A DNA stretch of 64,000 nucleotides, from positions 496,001-560,000 of the forward strand of contig NZ_OY760059.1 of assembly GCF_963662885.1 (NCBI RefSeq), written 5' to 3'. Made by a program: the position numbers and the translations under genes. The notes beneath the pieces were generated by a model, which saw only the letters and a list, made by a program, of their open reading frames with translations, was not told the DNA's origin and searched no databases. Positions 52,225 through 60,764 of this stretch are shown here, in pieces. Positions within the stretch are counted from its first letter, which is position 1. Each line of letters begins with the position of its first letter. The stretch comes from an uncultured Pseudodesulfovibrio sp. (GTDB taxonomy: Bacteria; Desulfobacterota; Desulfovibrionia; Desulfovibrionales; Desulfovibrionaceae).

Positions 52225-53162
52225 GCTTTTTTATCCTGATTTTCCGGTCTGCCGCCCGTCAGTTCCGAGAACTCCTCGCGTCCGGCCATGGGGCCGGTGT
52301 GGCCCTGGCTGCGTCGGGTGGCGCAGTAATCCGTGTCCGAGCAGACGAACATGCGTTCGCCCTTGTCGTTGAGGATGACCTCGTCCAGGTAGCTGTCTTC
52401 GGCCCCGCACAGGGCGCAGCAGCCGTCCCAGGTCTCCACCTCGAAGGGGTAGTCCTCGAAATCCAGGCTTTTCACCTCGGTATAGGGCGGGATGGCGTAG
52501 ATGCGCTTTTCGCGGCCCGCGCCGAAGACGTGCAGGGCAGGGGAGTTGTCGAGTTTGGGGTTGTCGAATTTGGGGATGGGCGACGGGCTCATGATGTACC
52601 GGCCGTTGACCTTGACCGGGTACATGAAGTTGGTGGCGATGCGCCCGTGCCGGGCGATGTCCTCGTACAACTGGACGTGCATGACCCCGTATTCCTCAAG
52701 GGCGTGCATGGTCCGGGTCTCGGTCTCGCGCGGTTCCACCCAGCGCAGAGGCTCGGGGATGGGTACCTGGTAGACCATGATCTGGCCGTCCGTAAGCGGT
52801 GTCTCGGGGATGCGGTGGCGGGTCTGGATGACGGTGGCCTCACCGGTCCGTTCCGTGGTTTTCACCCCGGTGACCTTGGCGAAGAACTTGCGGATGGAGA
52901 CCGCGTTGGTGGTGTCGTCCGCGCCCTGGTCGATGACCTTGAACACGTCGTCCGGCCCGAGAATGGAGGCGGACAGCTGGATGCCGCCCGTTCCCCAGCC
53001 GTACGGCATGGGCATCTCGCGTCCGGCAAAGGGCACCTGATAGCCGGGGATGGCCACGGCTTTGAGAATGGCCCGTCGGATCATCCGCTTGGTCTGTTCG
53101 TTCAGATAGCCGTAGTTGTAGCCCGCTTCCACTGCGGGTGGGGTCTGTGCGGCGGTGGTCAT
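52221..53162 (-). CDS. phnJ: PhnJ, radical-SAM C-P lyase catalytic subunit
   Basis: 313 residues. The iron-sulfur and thiyl cysteines are C249 and C252 (CALC), C274 and C280, i.e. CxxC-x21-C-x5-C, exactly the spacing known for PhnJ. Upstream are GYNYGYLNEQTKRMIRRA and GWGTGGIQLS. It cleaves the C-P bond of ribose 1-phosphonate 5-phosphate to the cyclic phosphate and alkane. Overlaps phnI by four bases and phnK by four. Confidence 0.97.
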   Translation of the reverse strand: MTTAAQTPPAVEAGYNYGYLNEQTKRMIRRAILKAVAIPGYQVPFAGREMPMPYGWGTGGIQLSASILGPDDVFKVIDQGADDTTNAVSIRKFFAKVTGVKTTERTGEATVIQTRHRIPETPLTDGQIMVYQVPIPEPLRWVEPRETETRTMHALEEYGVMHVQLYEDIARHGRIATNFMYPVKVNGRYIMSPSPIPKFDNPKLDNSPALHVFGAGREKRIYAIPPYTEVKSLDFEDYPFEVETWDGCCALCGAEDSYLDEVILNDKGERMFVCSDTDYCATRRSQGHTGPMAGREEFSELTGGRPENQDKKA

Positions 53163-54274
53163 GCGGCCTCCTCGGTCTCGGCTTCGGCCCGTTTGAGGAT
53201 CTCGGCCCGCATGCCTCGAACCATGACCAGATCTGCCTGGAAATCCACGTAATGGGGCAGCTTGAGGTGCTGGACAAAACCCTGCGCCTCCACGTTGTCG
53301 CTATGGGACAGGACGAATTCCTCGTCACGGGACGGGGCGTTGATGTCCTCGCCCAGCTCGCGGGCCTGGAGCGAGCGGTCCACCAGGGACATGGCCAGGA
53401 CCTTGCGCTCGTTGTAGCCGAAGGACAGGCCATACCCGCGGGTGAACCGGGGCAGCTCGTCCTTGGACCCCTTGAAGCTGGTGACCATCTCGCACTCGGA
53501 CACGGTGATGTCGCCGATCTCCACCTCGAAGCCGAGTTCGTCCGGGCAGATGGATACGGCCACCTCGCCCATGCGGATTTCGCCCGCAAAGGGGTGGTTG
53601 TCGCCGAAGCCGCGCTGGCTGGAATAGCCCAGCGCCAGGAGGAACCCTTCGTCGCCGCGCGCCAGATTCTGCAGGCGCACGTCGCGGGAAGCCGGATAGG
53701 TCATCGGGTCGCGGGTGATGTCGCCCACGGGCCGCTCTGCATCGTCGCCGGGCCGGTCCACCAGGCCTTCCTCGGCCAGAAGGTCCATGACCCTGGTCAG
53801 CGGCGGCTCGCCGGTCCGGTCGTCATGCCCTTCGTCCGGGGCCATGGCCGCGGGTTCGGGATGGCTCTCGGCGGCCAGGGTGAAGTCCAGGAGCCGGTGT
53901 GTGTAGTCGAAGGTCGGTCCGAGGACCTGGCCGCCGGGGATGTCCTTGAAGGTGGCCGAAATGCGGCGGCGAACATCCATGGCCGTGGTGTCCACGGGCA
54001 GGGAGTCGTACAGCCGGGGCAGGGTCGTGCGGTAGGCCCGCAGCAGAAAGGTCGCCTCCACCAGGTCGCCGCGCGCCTGTTTCACGGCCAGGGCCGCAAG
54101 CCAGGGGTCGTACAACGCGCCCTCGCTCATGACCCGGTCCACGGACAGGCGCATCTGTTGAAGAATCTGTTCCACGCTCAGTTCCGGGACGCTTGGCTCG
54201 CCCCGACGCTCTTCGGCCATGAGCCGATGGGCGTTTTCGATGGCCTGTTCGCCACCTTTGACGGCTACGTACAC
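53159..54274 (-). CDS. phnI: PhnI, C-P lyase core / nucleosidase subunit
   Basis: 371 residues. It begins MYVAVKGGEQAIENAHRLMAEERRGEP, the typical PhnI start, and contains SVEQILQQMRLSVDRVMSEGALYDPWLAALAVKQARGDLVEATFLLRAYRTTLPRL. In the presence of PhnG, PhnH and PhnL it swaps the base of ATP for phosphonate, making ribose 1-phosphonate 5-triphosphate. One base separates it from phnH. Confidence 0.96.
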   Translation of the reverse strand: MYVAVKGGEQAIENAHRLMAEERRGEPSVPELSVEQILQQMRLSVDRVMSEGALYDPWLAALAVKQARGDLVEATFLLRAYRTTLPRLYDSLPVDTTAMDVRRRISATFKDIPGGQVLGPTFDYTHRLLDFTLAAESHPEPAAMAPDEGHDDRTGEPPLTRVMDLLAEEGLVDRPGDDAERPVGDITRDPMTYPASRDVRLQNLARGDEGFLLALGYSSQRGFGDNHPFAGEIRMGEVAVSICPDELGFEVEIGDITVSECEMVTSFKGSKDELPRFTRGYGLSFGYNERKVLAMSLVDRSLQARELGEDINAPSRDEEFVLSHSDNVEAQGFVQHLKLPHYVDFQADLVMVRGMRAEILKRAEAETEEAA

Positions 54275-54275
54275 G

Positions 54276-54872
54276 TTAAATTCCCACCTGGATCGTCCTC
54301 GGCAGGGAGACGATTTCTGTTTGAGTTGCCAGAATCACGTCGATTCCCAGGGGGAAACGCCGCGCGTTGCGCTGCATCGACCGCCAGAAGTCCGGGTTCA
54401 GCCCGTCCACGTGCAGCCGTGTCTCGCCGTTGATGCCCGGGCCGGACAGGGGAACGCCCCGGCCCACGTTCATGGCCTTGACCTGGATTATCAGGGTAGC
54501 CGAGCGGTCAGGGTATTCGAGGTCGCCGGGGTGGAACTGTCCGAGGTCCGGCAGTTCCTGGCCGTCCAGTACCAGTCCGAAGGCTGCACTTTCCGGCTTG
54601 CTGCATATGGGGCAGCCGCAGTGGAAACGCAGGTATGTCTGGATATCCAGCGGGTCGGTCGAGCCGATCCACAGGGGGGTGTCCATATCCACCAGTGTCA
54701 GGCAGACCGCGGCTGCGGCCGGATGCAACCCCTTGGGCGGCTTGGGCCAGTTGCCGAGCACGGTGACCGTGCCCGGATGGGACATGGTCAGGAGTATGGC
54801 CCGGAAAATACGCTGGTTCTCAAGGGCCGGTTCGCGCGGCTCCCTGGCCGCGTCCATGGCTTGTCCTTGCAT
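54276..54872 (-). CDS. phnH: PhnH, C-P lyase core subunit
   Basis: 198 residues. ILLTMSHPGTVTVLG, AAAAVCLTLVDMDTPLWI and GRGVPLSGPGINGETRL match PhnH, a small PLP-transferase-like fold without PLP. Part of the PhnGHIJ core complex. Nine bases after phnG. Confidence 0.93.
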   Translation of the reverse strand: MQGQAMDAAREPREPALENQRIFRAILLTMSHPGTVTVLGNWPKPPKGLHPAAAAVCLTLVDMDTPLWIGSTDPLDIQTYLRFHCGCPICSKPESAAFGLVLDGQELPDLGQFHPGDLEYPDRSATLIIQVKAMNVGRGVPLSGPGINGETRLHVDGLNPDFWRSMQRNARRFPLGIDVILATQTEIVSLPRTIQVGI

Positions 54873-54881
54873 GGGTTCCCC

Positions 54882-55361
54882 CTAGTCTTGGCCGCGGACC
54901 ATGGTGAAGAAGTTCACCCTGGTGGCCGCGGTTTTGGCTGCCCGCTTGCGGCGTCCCTCCAAGAGGGAGGCCGACAGCGGTTCGATGACGGCCCGGTGCA
55001 GGGCGGGGCCGGATTCAGGGTCCTGGAGCAGGGCGTCGAACAGGGCTGCCAGCTCGGCATGACGCGCGTCGCGTCCGGCCACGAAGCCGTGACCAACGCT
55101 GCCGTCCGCCAGGCGAACCGAGCAGCGGCACATGGTCATTTCGCCGAGGTTGAAACGCTCCCCGCGGGCTTCGGCCCGGGCCTGGACCATGGTCATGCCT
55201 ACCTCGGGCGGGCGCAGGTGTTCGAAGCGGGGTTCGGGATCGAGCCGGGCGTAGGCCGCCTCCAGCCTCTCGGTACCGGTCCGGGCGAGGACCCCCATCC
55301 ATTCCTTTCTGGCTCGGGTTTGCCGGTCCATGGGGGCCTTCATGTCACTATCCGGTTTCAT
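54882..55361 (-). CDS. phnG: PhnG, C-P lyase core subunit
   Basis: 159 residues. The core RARKEWMGVLARTGTERLEAAYARL, MTMVQARAEARGERFNLGEMTMCRCSVRL and GRDARHAELAALFDALLQDP are diagnostic. First gene of the lyase operon, 81 bp from phnF. The start could also be the second or third in-frame ATG (55343, 55331); no site has a strong Shine-Dalgarno. Confidence 0.93.
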   Translation of the reverse strand: MKPDSDMKAPMDRQTRARKEWMGVLARTGTERLEAAYARLDPEPRFEHLRPPEVGMTMVQARAEARGERFNLGEMTMCRCSVRLADGSVGHGFVAGRDARHAELAALFDALLQDPESGPALHRAVIEPLSASLLEGRRKRAAKTAATRVNFFTMVRGQD

Positions 55362-55380
55362 TTGTGTGAAATCCTCATAA

Positions 55381-55394
55381 GTTGTCTAGACAAC
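55381..55394. promoter_or_regulatory. PhnF operator candidate
   Basis: GTTGTCTAGACAAC, a perfect 14-bp palindrome in the 81-bp gap between divergent phnG and phnF. GntR proteins bind such palindromes. A partial match, CTAGACAA in CTAGACAAGT (56262-56271), lies ahead of the acyltransferase gene, joined to an inverted repeat ACAAGT-CCCCC-ACTTGT (56266-56282). Confidence 0.75.
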
Positions 55395-55442
55395 CGACGG
55401 GGCCTGTGCTCTGTCGGGCGGAAAAAGATTCGAGGTCATGCC

Positions 55443-56162
55443 ATGCTCACGCGCGGAAACGGGATCGCCCTTTGGCGGCAGATCCATGCGCAACTGGAAA
55501 CGGCCATATCGTCCGGACGGTTCGGTCCGGGTGACCGCCTGCCGTCGGAAAACAGCCTGTCCGTCGAGTTCGGGGTGAACCGCCATACGATCCGGCGCGC
55601 TCTGTCCGTGCTCGAGGAGGAGGGGCGCATCCGCGTGGAGCAGGGGCGCGGTTCCTTTGTGCGCGAGCCGGTCATTCACTATCCGGTCAGTCGTCGCACC
55701 CGGTTCAGCGAGAATTTGTCCCGCCAACGGCGTACGCCGGGAAACATCCTGCTCAGCGCCGTGGATGCCGAGGCCGACCCGCAGGTGGCCGAGGCCCTGG
55801 GCATACGCCCCGGCGAGGTGGTCACGCGGATCACCAGCGCGGGCGAGGCGGACGGCAGGCGCATCAGCTACTCCACGGCCTTTTTCCCCAAGACGCTCTT
55901 TCCGGGCATGGTCCGCGTCTACCGTGAACTGAAGTCCGTGACCCGGACGCTCGAGTACTTCGGGGTGACCGACTACTCGCGCAAACAGACCCGGATCATC
56001 GCCCGTATGCCCACCGGCGAGGAGGCCGGGGAGCTGCGCCAGCCCAAGACCCGCCCGGTTCTCGTCACCGAGAGCGTCAACGTGGACGAGAAGGGCGTAC
56101 CCGTGGAGTTCGGGGTCTGCCTGTTCGCCAGCGACTGGGTGCAGATTCTGGTCGAGTCGTGA
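55443..56162 (+). CDS. phnF: PhnF, GntR/HutC-family phosphonate regulator
   Basis: 239 residues. Winged HTH ALWRQIHAQLETAISSGRFGPGDRLPSENSLSVEFGVNRHTIRRALSVLEEEGRIRVEQGRGSFV, and a UTRA effector domain (TFFPKTLFPG-like STAFFPKTLFPGMVRVY, PVLVTESVNVDEKGVPVEFG). It should repress the phn genes from the palindrome at 55381 and release on sensing a phosphonate or sugar-phosphate intermediate. Gap of 229 bp to the next gene. Confidence 0.92.
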   Translation: MLTRGNGIALWRQIHAQLETAISSGRFGPGDRLPSENSLSVEFGVNRHTIRRALSVLEEEGRIRVEQGRGSFVREPVIHYPVSRRTRFSENLSRQRRTPGNILLSAVDAEADPQVAEALGIRPGEVVTRITSAGEADGRRISYSTAFFPKTLFPGMVRVYRELKSVTRTLEYFGVTDYSRKQTRIIARMPTGEEAGELRQPKTRPVLVTESVNVDEKGVPVEFGVCLFASDWVQILVES

Positions 56163-56391
56163 TAGGGTCTTGTCCATGGTCGTTGTTCCGTGTTCCTCGT
56201 TTGTCCGGCTCGGGGAGGGCCGTGTTCGGGAACGTGGTAGGACAAGGCGGGGCGGGAGACACTAGACAAGTCCCCCACTTGTTCGCTTTGGGGTGGGATT
56301 TCAACTTGTTGTAACCTGACCGTCAATTTCGTCGCGCAAATGATGCGCGCCCGTGCTTTTTCAAACCGGGCGCATTTGTCAGTCAAAGGCC

Positions 56392-57036
56392 ATGAACATG
56401 CACTCGAATCCCCAAGGTGACGTCCGGCTCGGCACGGCCCCGTCGGTCCACCCCACGGCAGACGTTCGCGACAGCTCGCTTGGCCAGTACACCGAGGTCC
56501 TGGAAGATTGCCTGATGCTTGAATCCACCCTGGGCGACTATGCCTACCTCAGCCCGGGCTGTGACGTGGCGTACGCCGATATAGGCAAGTTCGCGTCCAT
56601 AGCTTCGGACGTACGCATCGGCCCCACCAACCACCCCATGTGGCGGCCTTCCCAGCACCACTTCACCTACCGTAGCGCCCGCTACGGCTTTGGTCCGGAC
56701 GACGATGCGGTCTTTGAATGGCGGCGCACCCAGCGCACGCGCATCGGCTGCGACGTCTGGATCGGCCACGCGGCCGTGGTCCTGCCCGGCGTGAGCGTGG
56801 GGCACGGTGCGGTCATCGGCGCCGGAGCCGTGGTCTCCAGGGACGTGCCGCCCTATGCCATTGTCGGCGGGGTTCCGGCCCGTCTGATCCGCGAGCGGTT
56901 CCCGGCCGAAGTCCGCCAGCGTCTCCTACGCCTTGCCTGGTGGGACTGGCCGCACGACTATCTGAGCAAGGCGTTGCCCGATTTCCGCGAGTTGGACATC
57001 GAGGCATTTCTGAACAAGTACGAGGTTGCGCTCTGA
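56392..57036 (+). CDS. hexapeptide-repeat acyltransferase of phosphonate operons (Phn_thr-fam)
   Basis: 214 residues of left-handed beta-helix repeats (VLEDCLMLESTLGDYAYLSPGCDVAYADIGKFASIASDVRIG, then RIGCDVWIGHAAVVLPGVSVGHGAVIGAGAVVSRDVPPYAIVGGVPARLIRERF). The motif TNHPMW and the late WWDW are those of the phosphonate-associated family. Such enzymes acetylate; PhnO-like protection of aminophosphonates is the inference. Start at the ATG 56392 with AAAGG upstream; 56398 is the alternative. Confidence 0.85.
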   Translation: MNMHSNPQGDVRLGTAPSVHPTADVRDSSLGQYTEVLEDCLMLESTLGDYAYLSPGCDVAYADIGKFASIASDVRIGPTNHPMWRPSQHHFTYRSARYGFGPDDDAVFEWRRTQRTRIGCDVWIGHAAVVLPGVSVGHGAVIGAGAVVSRDVPPYAIVGGVPARLIRERFPAEVRQRLLRLAWWDWPHDYLSKALPDFRELDIEAFLNKYEVAL

Positions 57037-57755
57037 TGAACGCGAAGACTCATGGACGATACGGCGTGTATTACGCCCCGGAGCGGGGCAGCGAGTTCGA
57101 CCGGTTCGGCGCGGCCTGGCTCGGCCGGGACAACGAGACCGGCCTGCCCGTGGCCACGTCCCTGCCTGATGGACTTTCCGCCGACGAATGGCGGGAGGCG
57201 ACTTCTTCGCCCAGGCACTACGGCTTTCACGGCACGCTCATGCCGCCTTTCACGCCTCTGCCGGATGTGGACGCGACCGCCATCCTGGATAGGCTGGAGT
57301 CTCTGGCCGCGTCATTGACGCCGTTCGAGCTGGCGCCCTTGTCGGTCCGTCGGATAGGGACATTCCTGGCCCTGGTCCCGGCTGACCAGGACGGCCTGTC
57401 CCAATGCGCCGAGGCCTGTCTGCGGGCCATGACCCCGCTGCGGATCCCGGCCACACCCGAGGAGAACGAGGCCCGCCGGTCGTCGAGCCTGACTCCGGCC
57501 CAGAACCGCCTGCTCGACGAGTGGGGCTATCCCTACGTGCTTTCCGAATTCCGTTTCCACATGACCCTGACCGGGCGCGTGGAGGACCCGGACCGGCGCG
57601 AGCGGCTGCTGGACATTCTGTCCGGCCTGGCCGAGCCCGTCACCGGCCGCCCCCGCCCTGTCCGTGAACTCTGTCTCTTCCACCAGCCTGACCGGTCCGC
57701 GCCGTTTCGGCTGATCCACCGGGCCCGGCTCGCCCATTCCAAGGAGAATTCATGA
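57036..57755 (+). CDS. DUF1045 2H phosphoesterase of phosphonate metabolism
   Basis: 239 residues. YGVYYAPERGSEFDRFGAAWLGRD is the standard start. The two H-x-T/S motifs of 2H phosphoesterases are HYGFHGTLMPPF (His-Gly-Thr) and FRFHMTLTGRV (His-Met-Thr). It lies in TGATG overlap with the acyltransferase and ATGA overlap with phnN. No PhnP is seen in the window, so this enzyme probably opens the 5-phosphoribosyl 1,2-cyclic phosphate that PhnJ makes; family knowledge supports this role but it is inference here. Confidence 0.88.
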   Translation: MNAKTHGRYGVYYAPERGSEFDRFGAAWLGRDNETGLPVATSLPDGLSADEWREATSSPRHYGFHGTLMPPFTPLPDVDATAILDRLESLAASLTPFELAPLSVRRIGTFLALVPADQDGLSQCAEACLRAMTPLRIPATPEENEARRSSSLTPAQNRLLDEWGYPYVLSEFRFHMTLTGRVEDPDRRERLLDILSGLAEPVTGRPRPVRELCLFHQPDRSAPFRLIHRARLAHSKENS

Positions 57756-58321
57756 CCCCTGGCAATCTCATTTACGTCATCGGTCCTTCCGGCTGCGGCA
57801 AGGACTCCATCATGCTCTACGCCCGCAAGCACTGCCCGGGAAACGAAGCGGCCTTCGCCCACCGTTACATCACGCGCCCGGCCGATGCCGGTGGCGAGAA
57901 CCACGTGGCCCTGCTGCCCGACGAATACCGCGCCCGCCTTGATCGGGGCCTGTTCGCCCTGGCCTGGGACAGCCACGGCAACCGTTATGGGGTGGGCGTC
58001 GAGATAGACGCCTGGCTGGAAGCGGGCCTCAACGTGGTGGTCAACGGCTCGCGGGCCTTTCTGCCCGAGGCGGCCCGCCGCTATCCGGCTCTTGTCCCGG
58101 TGCTGGTCACTCTGGACCGGGACATCCTGCGCCAGCGCCTGATGCAGCGCGGCCGGGAAACCCCGGAAGAGATCGAGGGCCGTCTGCAGCGCGCCGGTGA
58201 TTATTCCGTCAGCCATCCGGCCCTGCTGACCATCGATAACAGCGGAGAGCTGGCAGAGGCCGGTCGGGCGCTGCTCGAGTTAACCCGCAAACGCCCGTCC
58301 CGCATGCGTCGGGCGATCTGA
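57752..58321 (+). CDS. phnN: PhnN, ribose 1,5-bisphosphate phosphokinase
   Basis: 189 residues. P-loop IYVIGPSGCGKDSIM, a guanylate kinase-like core with AFAHRYITRPADAGGENHVAL and WDSHGNRYGVG. It phosphorylates ribose 1,5-bisphosphate to PRPP, returning the carbon from C-P lyase to nucleotide metabolism. ATGA overlap with the 2H phosphoesterase gene. Last gene of the phnF-side operon. Confidence 0.93.
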   Translation: MTPGNLIYVIGPSGCGKDSIMLYARKHCPGNEAAFAHRYITRPADAGGENHVALLPDEYRARLDRGLFALAWDSHGNRYGVGVEIDAWLEAGLNVVVNGSRAFLPEAARRYPALVPVLVTLDRDILRQRLMQRGRETPEEIEGRLQRAGDYSVSHPALLTIDNSGELAEAGRALLELTRKRPSRMRRAI

Positions 58322-58356
58322 AAGGAGACCCGGCAGAGAGTGGTTTTGGCCGTGCC

Positions 58357-58384
58357 TTGACTCTCTCGCGAATGTGACTATAGT
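58357..58384 (+). promoter_or_regulatory. sigma70-type promoter of the 58391-59275 transcript
   Basis: TTGACT (58357-58362), a 16-bp spacer, TATAGT (58379-58384). One mismatch per hexamer from consensus apart from the spacer. A start near 58391 gives a transcript that covers the hairpin-rich region and the 59-aa gene, up to the terminator at 59238. Confidence 0.7.
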
Positions 58385-58390
58385 TGGGAA

Positions 58391-59021
58391 AGTCGAAAGG
58401 TAGCCCCCTTGTCTCGCCTCCGGAAGACATTCCGGACCTGGTCGGACAGACCTTGGAGCAGACGCAAGCGGGGAGGAACACAAGCAGAATTCCGGTCTGG
58501 CAATGCCGCCGGAAGCAAGCGCAACCGACGCATCGCTTGTTCGCTTCCAGGCCGGTTTCGACGGCATGGTCGAATCCATGTTTTCCGGTTGAGGGCAGCT
58601 TGCCCGCCGAACACCCCCGGTTTCACACAATCCCGCCAGTGGATGGCTTCCCCCTTATTGCGGGGCTGGTGTCCACGGCATCGACAAGGAACATGCCGTC
58701 CGGCCCGATCGTTTGGGCGCGGGCGAAAGGATTCTTCGTTACACCCAATCGGAATCCTTATCCTGTCCCCCGGGGGCATGGGATTGATCGGGAAAAGGGT
58801 TGCAAACGCGATGAGCGTCCAGCCTCCCGACTGTTCGACCACATCAGATCAGCGCCACGCTCGATAGGGGCGTCTCCCGCATCGTTGTGCGGGGGACCGC
58901 CAATCCGGAGAACCGATCCGAAAGGACCGGCGTCATATATCCGGTCACGGCCTGATCTTCCTCTCATCTCCCTTTTAGGCCCGGTCTGCGGGCCGGGGGC
59001 CAACTGTCTACAGGAGGACAT
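58391..59021 (+). ncRNA. structured RNA candidate / long leader, about 630 nt, family unknown
   Basis: No coding frame of interest in either strand. Hairpins seen: 58419-58436 (TCCGGAA/TTCCGGA, loop GACA); 58511-58548 (GGAAGC+AAGCG with CGCTT+GCTTCC, four-base bulge); 58593-58605 (GGGCA/TGCCC); 58876-58893 (CCCGCA/TGCGGG); 58913-58930 (CCG-TCC / GGA-CGG with a GAAA tetraloop and one mismatch); 58978-58994 (GGCCCG/CGGGCC). A promoter stands just upstream and an open reading frame with a strong ribosome site follows. I do not see tmRNA, RNase P, SRP or 6S signatures. It could be an independent RNA or a long regulatory leader. Confidence 0.5.
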
Positions 59022-59201
59022 ATGTTTTACGAATGCGACAAATGCCAATGGACCGGAACCTGGGATGCCCTGATTCTCGAAACGCTCTGCCCGCTTTGCC
59101 GTTCGAGCGTCACTCCCAAGCGTGACGAAAAAGGCCCGAACGGCCAGGCATCCTCAGGCTTGAAGCCCGGCGTCGTGCCCGGCCCGCCGCAGCGCGGCTG
59201 A
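59022..59201 (+). CDS. small zinc-ribbon-like protein, 59 aa
   Basis: ATG with ACAGGAGGACAT before it, an excellent ribosome site. MFYECDKCQWTG and LETLCPLCRSSV give two CxxC pairs 16 residues apart (C5, C8, C23, C26), a rubredoxin/zinc-ribbon-like knuckle. The rest (residues 33-59) is polar and proline/glycine-rich. Function unknown. A terminator follows, so it ends the transcript that begins near 58391. Confidence 0.75.
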   Translation: MFYECDKCQWTGTWDALILETLCPLCRSSVTPKRDEKGPNGQASSGLKPGVVPGPPQRG

Positions 59202-59237
59202 TCCTTCCGGACACTCCGGCCGGCTTGGCCCGAATGC

Positions 59238-59275
59238 AAGGCCCCTGAGCTCTCCTGCCGGGGCCTTGTCTTTTT
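59238..59275 (+). terminator. rho-independent terminator after the 59-aa gene
   Basis: AAGGCCCC (59238-59245) pairs with GGGGCCTT (59260-59267), 14-nt loop, followed by GTCTTTTT. Confidence 0.85.
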
Positions 59276-59513
59276 CCCGCTGATCCGCGGTGGAAAATAC
59301 TCCTTTACTTTGGCCGACCAATAACCGATAACAGGCCAGCTCAGCGTGACTGGACGTACGAATACTTCTTTGCCCCATTGGGCACCCAACGTTCCACACC
59401 CGTCGAACCAAGATTTACTCCCGTACCAGAGCACTCCCGATACACCGGGCAATCCCGGACCCCGACCGCTGTCGCGCGCCGTCGAATTTATTCCCTTTTT
59501 ACAAAAGGTTACT
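59276..59513. other. leader of the DEAD-box helicase gene
   Basis: TTTACT (59304-59309), 17 bp, GATAAC (59327-59332) is a possible promoter, which would give a 5' leader of about 175 nt. Long leaders are common for cold-inducible RNA helicases. No gene seen; AAAGG occurs shortly before the helicase ATG. Confidence 0.35.
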
Positions 59514-60623
59514 ATGTCTTTTTCCAATTTTTCCCTGGACCGGCGCATCCTCGCCGGCGTCGAGGGATGCGGCTATGAAAATCCCACTCCCATCCAGCAG
59601 CAGGCCATCCCTCTCGTGCTCAAAGGGCACGACGTCATGGGCCTGGCTCAAACCGGCACCGGCAAGACCGCTGCCTTTGCCCTGCCCATCCTGCAGCGGT
59701 TGCTGACCAGCAACAAGTCCGACCGGGCCCTGCCCAGCGTTCTGGTCCTGGCCCCCACCCGTGAACTCGCCCTCCAGATCCAAGAGAATTTCAACGATCT
59801 GGGCAAGCAGACCGGCATCCGTTCCGGCGTTGTCATCGGCGGCGTGGGCATGAACCCGCAGATCAAGGCCTTTTCCCATTGCCGCGTGATCGTGGCCTGC
59901 CCGGGCCGTCTGGTTCGGTTGCTGAACAAGGGCTCCGTGTCCCTCAACCACATCGACACCCTGGTCCTGGACGAAGCCGACCGCATGCTCGACATGGGCT
60001 TCATGCCGGACATCAAGCGCATCCTGGCCAAGCTGCCCGCCAAGCGGCAGAACCTGCTCTTCTCGGCCACCATGCCCAACGACATCCGCAAGCTCGCCGA
60101 GAATATCCTGAACAATCCCAAGACCGTGCAGGTGGCCAACACCAGGCCTGTGGAGTCCGTGGAACACTGCTTCTACACCACGGCCAACAATCTCAAGGGC
60201 GACCTGCTCACCCGACTGCTGGACGACGGCGACCGTCAAAGCGTGCTCGTCTTCACCCGGACCAAGCACAAGGCCAAGAATCTGGCCCGCAAGCTGTCCA
60301 ACCAGGGATTCAAGTCCACTTTCCTGCAGGGCAACATGAGCCAGAGCCAGCGCCAGCGCGCCCTGGACGGTTTCCGCGACGGTCGGTTCGACATCATGGT
60401 CGCCACCGACATCGCCGCCCGCGGCATCGACTGCGACCGCATCTCCCACGTTATCAACTTCGACATGCCCGATACCGTGGAGACCTACACCCACCGCATC
60501 GGCCGCACCGGCCGCGCGGGCCGCTCCGGTTACGCCGTCAGCCTGGTCACCAGCGACGACAAGACCCAGGTCCGCGACATCGAGCGCGTCATGCGGGTCA
60601 AGCTCAAGCAGCAGACCATGTAG
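59514..60623 (+). CDS. DEAD-box ATP-dependent RNA helicase (RhlE-like)
   Basis: 369 residues. Q-motif YENPTPIQQQAIP, Walker A AQTGTGKT, Ia PTRELA, DEAD in VLDEADRMLDMGF, SAT, and domain 2 with VFTRTKHKAKNLA, TDIAARGID and HRIGRTGRAG. It stops soon after the core, without the long tail of other helicases, like the RhlE core. It unwinds short RNA helices, for example in ribosome assembly or cold. The start at MSFSNFSLDRRILAGV is the family start. Confidence 0.93.
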   Translation: MSFSNFSLDRRILAGVEGCGYENPTPIQQQAIPLVLKGHDVMGLAQTGTGKTAAFALPILQRLLTSNKSDRALPSVLVLAPTRELALQIQENFNDLGKQTGIRSGVVIGGVGMNPQIKAFSHCRVIVACPGRLVRLLNKGSVSLNHIDTLVLDEADRMLDMGFMPDIKRILAKLPAKRQNLLFSATMPNDIRKLAENILNNPKTVQVANTRPVESVEHCFYTTANNLKGDLLTRLLDDGDRQSVLVFTRTKHKAKNLARKLSNQGFKSTFLQGNMSQSQRQRALDGFRDGRFDIMVATDIAARGIDCDRISHVINFDMPDTVETYTHRIGRTGRAGRSGYAVSLVTSDDKTQVRDIERVMRVKLKQQTM

Positions 60624-60647
60624 GGCCGACCGCTCACAGACCATTCA

Positions 60648-60678
60648 AGCCCCCTGGTATCCGCCAGGGGGCTTTTTT
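60648..60678 (+). terminator. rho-independent terminator after the helicase gene
   Basis: AGCCCCCTGG with CCAGGGGGCT around TATCCG-type loop, then six T. Confidence 0.9.
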
Positions 60679-60709
60679 ACGTCTTTTGACAGGTGGGAGG
60701 CCGCAGCCA

Positions 60710-60747
60710 AAAAAAGAGCCTGCGACCGATGGCCGCAGGCTCTTTTC
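60710..60747 (-). terminator. rho-independent terminator of the DUF2959 gene
   Basis: AGAGCCTGCG pairs with CGCAGGCTCT (loop ACCGATGGC); T runs lie on both strands, so it can stop both directions. Confidence 0.88.
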
Positions 60748-60764
60748 GTTCTCTGCTGTCGTGG

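Noticed and set aside
58384..59073. 229-codon plus-strand frame and a 154-codon minus-strand frame over the structured region
   Set aside because: No Shine-Dalgarno, proline/serine/arginine-rich noise, and the plus frame runs through the real 59-aa gene in another phase.
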